A stretch of DNA of 64,000 nt from positions 122,114 through 186,113 of the forward strand of contig NZ_LQPT01000070.1 of the NCBI RefSeq assembly GCF_002102355.1, read 5' to 3'. The notes below the pieces were generated by a model, which saw only the letters and a program-made list of their open reading frames with translations, was not told the DNA's origin and searched no databases. This DNA comes from Mycobacterium sherrisii. GTDB lineage: Bacteria; Actinomycetota; Actinomycetes; Mycobacteriales; Mycobacteriaceae. A program made the position numbers and the translations under genes. This document shows positions 18,301-26,717 of this stretch, piece after piece (position 1 is the stretch's first letter; each line of letters opens with the position of its first letter).

Positions 18301-19275
18301 ATGGAAGCCATGCCACTGCGTCGCATGCCGCTGAGCACCGCTTCGGCGGTGACGTTCACCTATGCACTCGGATATCCGATTGGTGTCCTCGCGGTGGCGG
18401 GGATGACCCCGATGGCGGTGTTGGTGTTGCGATTCAGTTTGGCGGCCTTGGTTCTGGCGCTGTGGGCACTGCTGGCCAGGGCGCCATGGCCACGCGGTGC
18501 GCAGTTCGGTCACGTCCTCGTCGCCGGCCTGCTGATCCAGGCGGTCCAGTTCTGCTGCCTCTACGAGGCGGTGCTGTTGGGTGCGTCCGCGGTGCTGTGC
18601 GCGGTAGTCGTCGCGATGAATCCGGTGACCACGGCAATTCTGGCCGCGGTGTTCCTGCGTGAGCCGCTCGGCTGGCTGCGGGTCGGCGCGCTAGTCCTGG
18701 GGGTCGTCGCGGTGCTCGCGGCCTGCGCCCGGCGCTTGCTCGGCACGCACGGCCTGGACCCGGTCCTGCTGCTGCTTGTGCTTGGGCTGCTTGGCCTTTC
18801 GGCCGGCGGCGTGTACCAGCAGCGATACTGCACGGGCATCGACTTTCGCACCATGAGCGCGGTGCAGAACGGCGTGGCGTTCATACCAGCGGCGGCTTTT
18901 GCCCTCGTCACCCCGTTCGCCGTGCATGACGCGCGCCGGGCCATCATCGCGATCGCCGCGATGGTGCTGCTCAATGCCTCGGTTGCGGTCAGCATCTATC
19001 TGCGCGCGGTCACGCTGCACGGCGCGGCGGCGGTGGCGATGTTGTTCGCCATCATCCCGGCGGGCGCGGCCGTGCTGTCGTGGCTCATCCTGGGCGAGCG
19101 CCCGGACGTCGGCGTCGGCATCGGCCTGGTCGTCGGCGCCTTCGCGTGCTGGCTGAACAGCAGGGCGTCCGCCCGGCAGCGGGCCACCCGGGATCGGCCC
19201 GAGCCGGCGGCGGCCGGGTCGCCGGCCGGGTCGACGGCCCCGGCTCGCCTGGCGTCGTGCTCAGCGTCCGACTAG
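18301..19275 (+). CDS. EamA/DMT-family metabolite exporter
   Basis: A 324-residue drug/metabolite transporter with ten predicted helices in two EamA repeats. Repeat 1 contains 'GMTPMAVLVLRFSLAALVLA' and 'VVAMNPVTTAILAAVFLREP'; repeat 2 ends 'MLFAIIPAGAAVLSWLILGE'. Members export amino acids or other metabolites. The polar C-terminus after the last helix is Ala/Pro-rich. ATG 18301 is selected over a TTG at 18253, but ATGs at 18310 and 18325 are also possible because no ribosome site decides. The stop overlaps the convergent oxidoreductase gene by 15 nt. Likely target of the divergent LysR protein. Confidence 0.85.
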   Translation: MEAMPLRRMPLSTASAVTFTYALGYPIGVLAVAGMTPMAVLVLRFSLAALVLALWALLARAPWPRGAQFGHVLVAGLLIQAVQFCCLYEAVLLGASAVLCAVVVAMNPVTTAILAAVFLREPLGWLRVGALVLGVVAVLAACARRLLGTHGLDPVLLLLVLGLLGLSAGGVYQQRYCTGIDFRTMSAVQNGVAFIPAAAFALVTPFAVHDARRAIIAIAAMVLLNASVAVSIYLRAVTLHGAAAVAMLFAIIPAGAAVLSWLILGERPDVGVGIGLVVGAFACWLNSRASARQRATRDRPEPAAAGSPAGSTAPARLASCSASD

Positions 19276-20409
19276 GCGGCTGTCCGGTGTCGGCCCGTCG
19301 ACCGGCCGCACCAGGCCGGCGCCGGTGATCAGGGGCAGGTCGAGCGCTGACAGCAGGCCGGGGGCGGCCGCGCAGACCGCCGGGATGGCGTTGACCATCC
19401 GCGACGCGCCCGCAATGCGCGCCCCCAGGTCGTGGTCGTGGTCCTCGGCCATCTCGAATTCGCAGCGCATGGTCGGGGAGCCGTCGATCTCGACCCGGTA
19501 GACCCCGCGCCCGGTCGCCGGCCCGTACCCGAGGTCTTTCGGCGGGATGCTGACCTGCGGTTGCGGCCAGTCCGGCGCGATGTCGTCGCGCATCCGGGTG
19601 ACGTGGTCGACGACGAACGTCGGTTTGCCTGCAACGTAGCCGGTCAGTGTCGATCGCATGGCCGCGATCGTCCCGGCTGCGACGTGGCCGGTGGGCGTGT
19701 CGAACGACTCGGTGGTGGGGATGCGTTCGTTGCTCTCCTCGATGTTGTCGATCTTGACGCCCAGCCCCGCGGCGAGTTGATGCAGAACCGGTCCCCAGCC
19801 GAAGGTGAATATGCCGGGTTGGGCGGCGAACGCCGCATACTCCGGCGGCTTGCCGAATCCGAGGATCTCGTAGACCGCCGCCCGGTCGGGGTAGGTGGCG
19901 TAGTTGAACATCTCCGTCACCCGTACCGCGTCGATCACCCGGGAGACGCCGCTGAGCGCCAGGGGCAGCACATCATTGGCGAACCCGGAGTCGATGCCGG
20001 TGGTGAAGAACGACACCCCGCCGTCCAGCGCGGCGCGGCGCAGGGGGTCGGTGAACGCGCCGGGATCCAGCCCGGGCGCGTCGGGATAGACCAGCGGCAC
20101 CACCGAACATGACACCACGTTCTTTCCGGCCCGCAGGATCGACACCATGTCGGCCACCGCTTCCAGCGGGCGCAAATTCGCGGCGGCGGCGTACACCACC
20201 GCGTCGGCATCCCCGGCCAGCATCGGCCCCGGGTCCTGGGTCGCCACCACGCCGACCGGCGCGATGCCGCACAGCTCCCCGGCGTCGCGGCCCGCCTTGG
20301 TGTCGCTGTGGACAACGAGATCGGTCAATTGCAGCTCGGGGTGGTCGATCACGCCGCGCAGGGCGATCACACCCATCGAGCCCGGCCCCCAGACACCGAC
20401 CTTCAACAC
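19261..20409 (-). CDS. Dihydrodipicolinate-reductase-like NAD(P)-dependent oxidoreductase
   Basis: A 382-residue protein with an N-terminal Rossmann fold ('VGVWGPGSMGVIALRGVI', then 'DLVVHSDTKAGRDAGELCG') of the DapB N-terminal type and a long C-terminal domain ('FTFGWGPVLHQLAAGLG', 'YRVEIDGSPTMRCEFEMAE'). It is much longer than true DapB (about 245) and lacks its lysine-pathway context; such proteins are related to 2,4-diaminopentanoate dehydrogenase and their actinobacterial substrates are unknown. GTG at 20409 is the first codon, 8 nt after a perfect palindrome. It is divergent to an IclR-type regulator. A paralogue lies at 58938-60038. Confidence 0.8.
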   Translation of the reverse strand: MLKVGVWGPGSMGVIALRGVIDHPELQLTDLVVHSDTKAGRDAGELCGIAPVGVVATQDPGPMLAGDADAVVYAAAANLRPLEAVADMVSILRAGKNVVSCSVVPLVYPDAPGLDPGAFTDPLRRAALDGGVSFFTTGIDSGFANDVLPLALSGVSRVIDAVRVTEMFNYATYPDRAAVYEILGFGKPPEYAAFAAQPGIFTFGWGPVLHQLAAGLGVKIDNIEESNERIPTTESFDTPTGHVAAGTIAAMRSTLTGYVAGKPTFVVDHVTRMRDDIAPDWPQPQVSIPPKDLGYGPATGRGVYRVEIDGSPTMRCEFEMAEDHDHDLGARIAGASRMVNAIPAVCAAAPGLLSALDLPLITGAGLVRPVDGPTPDSRLVGR

Positions 20410-20416
20410 AATAGTC

Positions 20417-20430
20417 TCCTAATATTAGGA
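20417..20430. promoter_or_regulatory. Perfect 14-bp palindrome, candidate regulator operator
   Basis: TCCTAATATTAGGA is its own reverse complement and is strikingly AT-rich here. It lies in the 62-nt gap between the divergent oxidoreductase and IclR-type genes, 7 nt from the oxidoreductase start, so it is well placed to be the operator of the regulator and repress the oxidoreductase. Binding is inferred from position only. Confidence 0.6.
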
Positions 20431-20471
20431 TGCTTCTACTGATATTTGGGACGGATGCTAGGGAGTTCGGC

Positions 20472-21338
20472 ATGGGCGCGTCAACCGCCAAGTCGCCGCC
20501 CACGGCTCGGGTGATGGACGTGCTGGCCGCTCTGGCGCAGGCACCCGACGGCCGGACCTCGGCGGAACTGGCCAAAAGTTGCGGCATCAGCACCTCGACC
20601 TGCGCGCTGGTGCTGACCGAGTTGGAACGCCGGTCGTGGGTGGCCCGGCGCGAAGATCGACGGTTCTGCCTGGGCAGCGGCTTGTTCGGCCTGGTGCACG
20701 GGCTGCGGGTGCAGTTCCCCCTGTTGGACCGCGGCCGCGAGGCCCTCACCTTTCTGCACGAGACCCTGGGCGCGGGTTGTTCGATGTCGAAGATCGGCAA
20801 CCGCCACTTGACCACCTTCGACGTGGTAGGCCACGGCAGCGACGGCCAGCACGCCGTCGGCCAGCGTTTCCCGATCGACCCCCCGTTCGGCCTGGTCGCA
20901 ATGGCCTGGCGCGACGACGATTTCGTCGCGGCCTGGCTGCAGGGCGTGACGCCGCGGCTGAGTAGGCCGGAGATCGCGCAGCAGCAACGGGTGCTCGCCG
21001 ACATCCGGACCCGCGGCTACGGCGCGTGGCGGTTCGACGACACACACCAGTCGCTGCACCATCGGCTGGCCGGGCTACTCGCGTCCCTGGAACCGACCGC
21101 ACAGGTCGCCCGCCGGCTCACCACGCTGATGACCATGGTCACCCTGCAATCGATCACCGCCACCCTCGAAACCGATTTGGCATCAACGGAATTCGTTGTC
21201 CTGCCGATCTTTGGCCGCGACCGCCAGCCGGAATACCAGATCGAGATCCATCTCGGCGGGCCCGCCGCATTGACGCTGGCCGAACTGGACGCGGCGCTCG
21301 CGCATGCGCAACGGCTACTCGGCGCCGGGGTGGGTTGA
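20472..21338 (+). CDS. IclR-type transcriptional regulator
   Basis: A 288-residue regulator with an N-terminal winged helix ('ARVMDVLAALAQAPDGRTSA', 'ELAKSCGISTSTCALVLTEL') and a larger effector domain ('LGAGCSMSKIGNRHLTTFD', 'PPFGLVAMAWRDDDFVAAW'). The arrangement fits the IclR family, though the effector domain is divergent. ATG at 20472 has AGGGAG 7 nt upstream; an earlier ATG at 20430 overlaps the palindrome and has no ribosome site. It is divergent to the dihydrodipicolinate-reductase-like gene and is its likely regulator. The stop is followed 19 nt later by the pirin start. Confidence 0.8.
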   Translation: MGASTAKSPPTARVMDVLAALAQAPDGRTSAELAKSCGISTSTCALVLTELERRSWVARREDRRFCLGSGLFGLVHGLRVQFPLLDRGREALTFLHETLGAGCSMSKIGNRHLTTFDVVGHGSDGQHAVGQRFPIDPPFGLVAMAWRDDDFVAAWLQGVTPRLSRPEIAQQQRVLADIRTRGYGAWRFDDTHQSLHHRLAGLLASLEPTAQVARRLTTLMTMVTLQSITATLETDLASTEFVVLPIFGRDRQPEYQIEIHLGGPAALTLAELDAALAHAQRLLGAGVG

Positions 21339-21357
21339 CGCTGACTACGCTGAGGTC

Positions 21358-22077
21358 ATGCCTGCCCACTGCGAGATTCGGCGTGCGGCCGACCGGGCCG
21401 TCACCACCACGGCGTGGCTACAGTCCAAGCATTCGTTTTCCTTCGGCGACCACTACGACCCGCAGAACACCCATTTCGGGCTGCTGGTGGTGAACAACGA
21501 CGACTGGGTGGCACCGGCGTCGGGGTTTGATACCCACTCGCACCGCGACATGGAAATCCTCACCTGGGTGCTGGACGGGGAACTGGCACACCAGGATTCG
21601 GCCGGCAATCGCGGCGTGATCTATCCCGGCCTGGCCCAACGCATGTCGGCGGGCAGCGGGATCTCGCACTCGGAGAAGAACGACTCCGCAACGCGGCCGG
21701 TGCATTTCGTGCAGATGTGGGTCGTGCCCGACCAAACCGCCCTCTCGCCCGGCTACCAGCAACATGAAATCGGCCACATGGGGGCCGAACTTGTGACCAT
21801 CGCCTCGGGCCGGCCGGGACGCGACGCTGCCATCTTCGTGCACAACCGCGACGCGGCGCTGCACGGCGCGCGACTGCGCCCCGGCGAGGGCGTCACCGCG
21901 CCCGCCGCGCCGTTCCTGCACGTCTACGTGCCACGGGGTCGGATCACCGTGGAGGGCGCGGGTGAGATCTCCGACGGCGACGCGGTCCGGCTCACCGATA
22001 CCGACGGCCCGCGGTTAACCGCCCGCGAACCGACGGACCTGTTGGTCTGGGAGATGCACGCAAAACTGGGTGGCTAG
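21358..22077 (+). CDS. Pirin-family cupin protein (Rv0181c-like)
   Basis: A 239-residue bicupin. The N-terminal cupin has metal-binding residues in 'GFDTHSHRDMEILTWVLDG' and 'MSAGSGISHSEKN', typical of pirins, some of which have quercetin 2,3-dioxygenase activity; others act as redox-linked regulators. ATG at 21358 begins 'MPAHCEIRRAADRAV'. In M. tuberculosis the equivalent gene is next to sigG; here five genes intervene. It is followed by the membrane gene at 22113 in the same direction. The physiological substrate in mycobacteria is not known. Confidence 0.9.
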   Translation: MPAHCEIRRAADRAVTTTAWLQSKHSFSFGDHYDPQNTHFGLLVVNNDDWVAPASGFDTHSHRDMEILTWVLDGELAHQDSAGNRGVIYPGLAQRMSAGSGISHSEKNDSATRPVHFVQMWVVPDQTALSPGYQQHEIGHMGAELVTIASGRPGRDAAIFVHNRDAALHGARLRPGEGVTAPAAPFLHVYVPRGRITVEGAGEISDGDAVRLTDTDGPRLTAREPTDLLVWEMHAKLGG

Positions 22078-22112
22078 AGCAAATAGAGTGGGCATGACAG
22101 ACAGGAGTTGGC

Positions 22113-23531
22113 ATGTCGAAAGCGCAGCCGCGGCACGCGGTGCCGAACCCGGATCGGAACGTGAAAGCACTGCGGACGGTCAAGTTCTGGGCGTTACCGA
22201 TCGGCGCCACGTTGGCCCTGATGTCGGCGCTGTGTGCGCTGTATCTCGGGGGCATCCTGAATCCGGCCACGAATCTGCGTCATTTCCCGATCGCGGTGGT
22301 CAACGAGGACGCGGGGACCGCCGGCGCCAAGATCGTCGACGGACTGGTCTCGGCCTTGGACAAGAACAAGTTCGACGTGCGGGTGGTGTCGCACGACGAG
22401 GCCAGGCAGCAGCTGGACCGCGCGCAGGTCTACGGCGAACTGGTGATCCCGCCCACGTTCTCGTCGAATCTGCGCGAATTCGGCGCGAGCGCCGTCACAC
22501 CCGCGAAGGCACAGCGCCCCTCGGTGAGCATCTTCACCAATCCACGAGCCGGCACGCTGGGCGCCAGCATCGCCGGACAAACCCTGAGCCAAGCCATGGC
22601 GTCCGCCAACACCAAAGTGGGACAGTACCTTTCGTCTGAAGTTGCCCAGCAGACGGGCGGGGCGCCGCTGACCGGAGCGGCACAGTTGGGATTGGCCAGC
22701 CCGATCGACATCAAGTCGTCGGTGTATAACGCGCTTCCCAACGGCACCGGCAATGGACTGTCGGCGTTTTATTACGCTCTGCTGTTGTTGCTGGCCGGAT
22801 TCACCGGCAGCATCGTGGTGTCCACGCTGGTGGACTCGCTGCTTGGGTACGTACCGGCGGAGTGGGGCCCGGTGTACCGATTTGCCGAGCAGGCCAACAT
22901 ATCTCGCTTCCGTACGTTGTTGGTCAAGTGGTTGATCATGGTGATTTTGGCGCTGCTGACGTCGGGGGTCTACCTGGCCATCGCCCACGGCCTCGGCATG
23001 CCGATCCAACACCCCTGGCAGCTATGGGCGTTTGGCGTGTTCGCCATCGTGGCCGTCGGCGTCACCTCCAGTTCGCTTATCGCCGTGCTGGGTTCGATGG
23101 GCTTGCTGTTCAGCATGCTGGTGTTCGTGATCTTCGGGTTGCCGTCGGCCGGCGCCACCGTTCCGCTGGAGGCGGTCCCGCCGTTCTTCCGCTGGCTGGC
23201 CAAATTCGAGCCCATGCATCAGGTGTTCTTGGGGGTGCGGTCGTTGGTCTATCTCAACGGCGCCGGACCGGCGGGACTGTCGCAGGCGTTGTGGATGACC
23301 GCCATCGGATTGGTGATCGGGCTGTTGGTGGGTGGCATCGTCACACGCATCTACGACCACAGCGGGTTCCACCGGATCCCGGGCGCCGTCGAGCTGGCGA
23401 TCGCCGAAGCCCACCAGGCTCAGCATCAGGCTCAACAGAAGGCCCGCGCCGGCAAACACGCGGCCACCGGTGCCCCGGCGGACGGCGAGCCGGCCGACGA
23501 GGATCCCGAAAGTTTAAGCGAGCAAACGTAA
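22113..23531 (+). CDS. YhgE/Pip-like large membrane protein (Rv0180c-like)
   Basis: A 472-residue membrane protein. One helix near residues 30-50 is followed by an extracellular domain with 'HFPIAVVNEDAGTAGAKIV' and 'VSHDEARQQLDRAQVYGELV', features of the YhgE/Pip family and ABC-2-type permeases, then five or six helices from about residue 215 to 425 ('NGLSAFYYALLLLLAGFTGS', 'SSLIAVLGSMGLLFSMLVF'). The C-terminus is polar, with 'QAQHQAQQKARAGKHAA'. Such proteins are implicated in export or in phage adsorption in other bacteria; the role in mycobacteria is not established. ATG at 22113 has AGGAG 6 nt upstream. Position after pirin matches Rv0180c. Confidence 0.85.
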   Translation: MSKAQPRHAVPNPDRNVKALRTVKFWALPIGATLALMSALCALYLGGILNPATNLRHFPIAVVNEDAGTAGAKIVDGLVSALDKNKFDVRVVSHDEARQQLDRAQVYGELVIPPTFSSNLREFGASAVTPAKAQRPSVSIFTNPRAGTLGASIAGQTLSQAMASANTKVGQYLSSEVAQQTGGAPLTGAAQLGLASPIDIKSSVYNALPNGTGNGLSAFYYALLLLLAGFTGSIVVSTLVDSLLGYVPAEWGPVYRFAEQANISRFRTLLVKWLIMVILALLTSGVYLAIAHGLGMPIQHPWQLWAFGVFAIVAVGVTSSSLIAVLGSMGLLFSMLVFVIFGLPSAGATVPLEAVPPFFRWLAKFEPMHQVFLGVRSLVYLNGAGPAGLSQALWMTAIGLVIGLLVGGIVTRIYDHSGFHRIPGAVELAIAEAHQAQHQAQQKARAGKHAATGAPADGEPADEDPESLSEQT

Positions 23532-23636
23532 TTCGCGCGCGGCCAAAGCGTCACCCGTCCGTTATTTATGTTGACAGTGTGACCTGCGTGACTGATGATG
23601 TGGATGTTGTAATTCATCAGGGCCGAAAGGGCTGCC

Positions 23637-24719
23637 GTGCTGACACGACGCGCCAGCTTGCGCCGCTTGGCGGCCAGTCTGACGGCCATGCTCGCCTGCG
23701 CCGTCTTGACGAACACCGTCGCGCCTCCCGTCGCCCACGCCGCGGACGGCCGCGAGATGCTCGCGAACGCGATCGGTGCCACCAAGGGCTCGTATTTGGT
23801 GTACAACTTCGGGCCCGGCCACCCCACACCGTTGCTGGATGCCGGCGGTCGCTGGTACGAGATGAACAACGGCGGCCACCTGATGATCATCAAGAACGCA
23901 TCGACACGCCTGGCCCCGCACCTGCTGGTCGACACCCATCGAGGTGACCAAGCGCGCTGCGAACACAACCCCGGAGCCCGCACCGGGGAGGGCCTGTGGC
24001 AAGCGTCCGAGCTCTACACGCCGCTGCAGGCCTGGCAACGGATGGGGCAGCCGACCATCGCGATCAACGCCAACTTCTTCGACGTGCGCGGGCAGAAGGC
24101 CGGCTCGTGGCGCCAGACCGGCTGCAGCTCTCCGTTGGGCGCATTCGTGGACAACACCAACGGACAGGGCCGCGCCAATCAGGCCGTCACCGGCACCGTG
24201 GCCTACCCCGGCAAGCAAGGACTCTCCGGTGGCGGCGAGAGCTGGTCCTCGTTGACGACGATGATCCTGCCCACCGGCAGCGCCCCGTACGTGGTGTGGC
24301 CACGCAGCAAGAACGATTATGACGCCGCCACCCCGGTGGTGGCCGACCTGCTGAACAAAAACGAGAAGTTCGTCGCGGTATCCGGCATCGGGCTGCTCGG
24401 CCCCGGACAGACCCAACAGCTGCGCGACGGCGGCCCCAGCGCGGCGCGGACGGCGCTGGGCTACGTCAAGCAGCGCGACGAGATGTACGTCTTCGAGGGC
24501 GGCAGCTACACGCCGGACAACATGCAGGATTTGTTCCGCGGTCTGGGCAGCGACACCGCGGTGCTACTGGACGGCGGCGGGTCGTCGGCGATCGTGCTGC
24601 GCCGCGACACCGGCGGCATGTGGGCCGGCGCCGGTTCGCCGCGCGGCTCCTGCGATACCCGTCAGGTGCTGTGCGACTCCCACGAACGAGCCCTGCCCAG
24701 CTGGCTGGCCTTCAACTAA
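23637..24719 (+). CDS. Secreted phosphodiester glycosidase-fold protein (position of Rv0179c, lprO)
   Basis: A 360-residue exported protein. The signal sequence (residues 1-35, 'LAASLTAMLACAVLTNTVAP', then AHAADG) contains a cysteine, but the lipobox is poor (MLAC), so either lipidation or ordinary cleavage at AHA-AD is possible. The mature part has the NAGPA fold signatures: 'QPTIAINANFFDVRGQKAG' and 'DTAVLLDGGGSSAIVLRRD' plus 'RTALGYVKQRDEMYVFEGG'. The family includes the mannose-6-phosphate uncovering enzyme, which cleaves a sugar phosphodiester. The substrate here is unknown; a cell-wall sugar phosphodiester is a reasonable guess. GTG at 23637 follows an AAAGGG ribosome site. Convergent with the DUF1275 gene, overlapping by 4 nt. 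Confidence 0.78.
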   Translation: MLTRRASLRRLAASLTAMLACAVLTNTVAPPVAHAADGREMLANAIGATKGSYLVYNFGPGHPTPLLDAGGRWYEMNNGGHLMIIKNASTRLAPHLLVDTHRGDQARCEHNPGARTGEGLWQASELYTPLQAWQRMGQPTIAINANFFDVRGQKAGSWRQTGCSSPLGAFVDNTNGQGRANQAVTGTVAYPGKQGLSGGGESWSSLTTMILPTGSAPYVVWPRSKNDYDAATPVVADLLNKNEKFVAVSGIGLLGPGQTQQLRDGGPSAARTALGYVKQRDEMYVFEGGSYTPDNMQDLFRGLGSDTAVLLDGGGSSAIVLRRDTGGMWAGAGSPRGSCDTRQVLCDSHERALPSWLAFN

Positions 24720-25414
24720 ACTTCTTCTGGCACAGCGACTTTCACGTCGGGCGCGCCGCACCGGAAGATCACCAGGCTGACCGCCACCACGCCCGCCACC
24801 AGAACGAAGACCGGAGCGATGAAGAACCTGGACAGGGTCGCGCCGAGAAACGCACCGGCGCACATCGTCACTACGACGGCCAAACGCAGCATTTGACGCT
24901 CGCCCGTGCCGCCGGCGAGCCGGCTGTCCAGACCGAGGCTGACGATGGTCGACGTCAACACCGTGGTCGACAGTTCCGAAATTCCGAACTGGCGCGCGCT
25001 CGAATGCTGCAGGCCGAACGTCACCGCGAGGAATCCGATCATGATCAGTTTGGAGTTGTCGTGATAGTGCAGCACGCCCGTGCCGGCCAGGACCGACAAG
25101 GTAAGCAGCAACACGATTTCGGTGGCCAGCACGGTGGTGATCCAGGCGCGGGCCCGCGCACCGAAAAACCTCGACAGGCGGCCGCTGAGGATGGTGGTGA
25201 CGACGAAGGTGGGTAGCGCCACCGAGACCGCCGTCAGGTCGATGTTGGTGCGTGGGGCCAGCCAGAAGCCGAGAAAGATCACGTTGCCCGTCATGTTCGC
25301 GACGAACACGTGGCCGAGGACCAAGATGCTGATCGAATCGGCCAGACCGGTGGCGAAAGTCAACAACAGCAACGCCGCAACCGTCAACCGTTCCGACACC
25401 GGCGACGTAGCCAC
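24716..25414 (-). CDS. DUF1275 (YoaK-like) membrane protein
   Basis: A 232-residue membrane protein with six or seven predicted helices. The opening 'ALLLLTFATGLADSISILVL' followed by 'FVANMTGNVIFLGF' is the signature of the DUF1275/YoaK family, and 'LQHSSARQFGISELSTTVLT' is also conserved. Function is unknown; some members sit beside transport genes. GTG at 25414 is preferred because the frame upstream enters the Mce-associated gene; that gene ends 29 nt earlier. It thus lies at the far end of the mce1 block on the same strand and could be co-transcribed. I do not recall this gene at this position in M. tuberculosis. Confidence 0.82.
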   Translation of the reverse strand: MATSPVSERLTVAALLLLTFATGLADSISILVLGHVFVANMTGNVIFLGFWLAPRTNIDLTAVSVALPTFVVTTILSGRLSRFFGARARAWITTVLATEIVLLLTLSVLAGTGVLHYHDNSKLIMIGFLAVTFGLQHSSARQFGISELSTTVLTSTIVSLGLDSRLAGGTGERQMLRLAVVVTMCAGAFLGATLSRFFIAPVFVLVAGVVAVSLVIFRCGAPDVKVAVPEEV

Positions 25415-25443
25415 CGGGGCAGTATATTTCGGCGCCGCCCCGA

Positions 25444-26193
25444 CTACGGATGCGGTGTCAGATCCAGCGAGGTGACTGTGGTCATCCGGGTCACCAGCCA
25501 GCGCCCGTGCACGCGCTTCATGAACAACCGATACGACAGATACTTCAGCGCCGGGATGTTCTTGGTCAGGGGGCTGGTGGAGGTGGTGTTGGTGTAGACG
25601 ATCACGATCGCGTTCTGATCGTCCAGCGACTCGACCGCGGCGCCGGTGACCTGGGTGGTGTTGGTGATCTTGGCCTGCTTGTTGGGGGCGACGATGGCGT
25701 CGACGAATTTGCGGTACTGCGCCTCGAAATCGCCGCTGAGGTAGTTCGCCGCCCGGTCGGCGAGGCTGTCCATGTTCTCCGGCGTATAGGTCCACAGCGT
25801 GGTGATCGCGTTGGCGGCCGTGCGCGCCACTTTCAGCTTGGTCGCCGCGGCGGCGCGGTCAGACAGGTAGGGCTGCATGGTCGCACCCGCGAACGCGGCC
25901 GAGCCGACGAACAGCACCGCGGCCACCACGACGGCCACTGCCGCCCACTTCCCGCCCAGCAACCGCCGCCGACGGCCGTTCTTTTCGGTCTTCGCCGCGG
26001 ATTCCTCCGCGGTTTCGCCGTCGGTGCCCGGGTGTTCGGCCGCGTCAGAATCGGCTTCAGTGTCGATTTCGGTGTCGATTTCGGTTGCCGCCGAGGTGGT
26101 TTCGCCCTGCGCAGCGGCATCGGTGGCGACGTCGCTACGCTCCGCCGATTTGTCGATGGTCAGATCACCTGCTGCAGGCTGCTTATCTTCCAC
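25444..26193 (-). CDS. Mce-associated membrane protein, Rv0178-like (Mam1D)
   Basis: A 249-residue protein with a long acidic, probably unstructured cytoplasmic N-terminus ('ATEIDTEIDTEADSDAAEHP'), one membrane helix around residue 95 ('WAAVAVVVAAVLFVGSAAF') and a periplasmic NTF2-like domain ending in 'YLSYRLFMKRVHGRWLVTRM'. This is the common architecture of Mce-associated proteins, which are thought to stabilise Mce complexes. GTG at 26193 has AAGGGA upstream and lies inside the preceding gene (34-nt overlap). Last of the four associated genes at the end of the mce1 operon. Confidence 0.88.
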   Translation of the reverse strand: MEDKQPAAGDLTIDKSAERSDVATDAAAQGETTSAATEIDTEIDTEADSDAAEHPGTDGETAEESAAKTEKNGRRRRLLGGKWAAVAVVVAAVLFVGSAAFAGATMQPYLSDRAAAATKLKVARTAANAITTLWTYTPENMDSLADRAANYLSGDFEAQYRKFVDAIVAPNKQAKITNTTQVTGAAVESLDDQNAIVIVYTNTTSTSPLTKNIPALKYLSYRLFMKRVHGRWLVTRMTTVTSLDLTPHP

Positions 26194-26717
26194 TGATTCC
26201 CTTCCCGCGTCGCAGTTGCCGTCCAACGGTTGGTGTTCTCGACGACCTGTTTCTGGTCGGGCGACTTGGACGTCACTTCGGTCGCCACCATCACGATCGC
26301 GCTGCCGTCGTCATTCCACCGCTCCACGGCCGCACCGAGAATGGTGCCTTTGGCCGGTTCCGCCCGGGCGACTTGCAGCAGGATCTCGTTGGCCTTGTCG
26401 TGGTACTCCTTGGCGAATTCGCCTGTCGCCTGGTCCATTACCCGCATCACGTAGTCGTTGGCGTGGTAGGGGTCGATGGAGGTGAATTGCGTCATGAAAC
26501 CCGTCACGTAGTTGAGCACTTCGCGATTCTTCGAAGCGTCTCGGACCCGCAGTTCGTGAGAGACCAACATCAGGGTGGTCAGCGTGATCGCCACGACCAT
26601 CAGCACCCCCGCGGCGGCGCCCGCCACCGGCAGACCCCACCGCCGCTGCGGCGTCTCCGGCTCGGTCGCGACCAGCAGCGACCGTTCACCGGGCGCGAAC
26701 TTGCGGCGGGGACTCAT
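26160..26717 (-). CDS. Mce-associated membrane protein, Rv0177-like (Mam1C)
   Basis: A 185-residue protein with a short basic N-terminus ('MSPRRKFAPGERSLLV'), one membrane helix near residues 30-52 ('GAAAGVLMVVAITLTTLML') and a periplasmic domain that contains 'NREVLNYVTGFMTQFTSIDP' and 'EPAKGTILGAAVERWNDDGS'. It belongs to the same NTF2-like Mce-associated family as its neighbours. ATG at 26717 overlaps the preceding stop by 4 nt. Length agrees with the M. tuberculosis equivalent. It shares the leftward operon with mce1. Confidence 0.9.
   Translation of the reverse strand: MSPRRKFAPGERSLLVATEPETPQRRWGLPVAGAAAGVLMVVAITLTTLMLVSHELRVRDASKNREVLNYVTGFMTQFTSIDPYHANDYVMRVMDQATGEFAKEYHDKANEILLQVARAEPAKGTILGAAVERWNDDGSAIVMVATEVTSKSPDQKQVVENTNRWTATATREGNQWKISSLQQVI

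Noticed and set aside
23637-23745. Calling the phosphodiester-glycosidase protein a definite lipoprotein
   Set aside because: The cysteine context MLAC is a poor lipobox and an alternative signal peptidase I site (AHA-AD) is close by.
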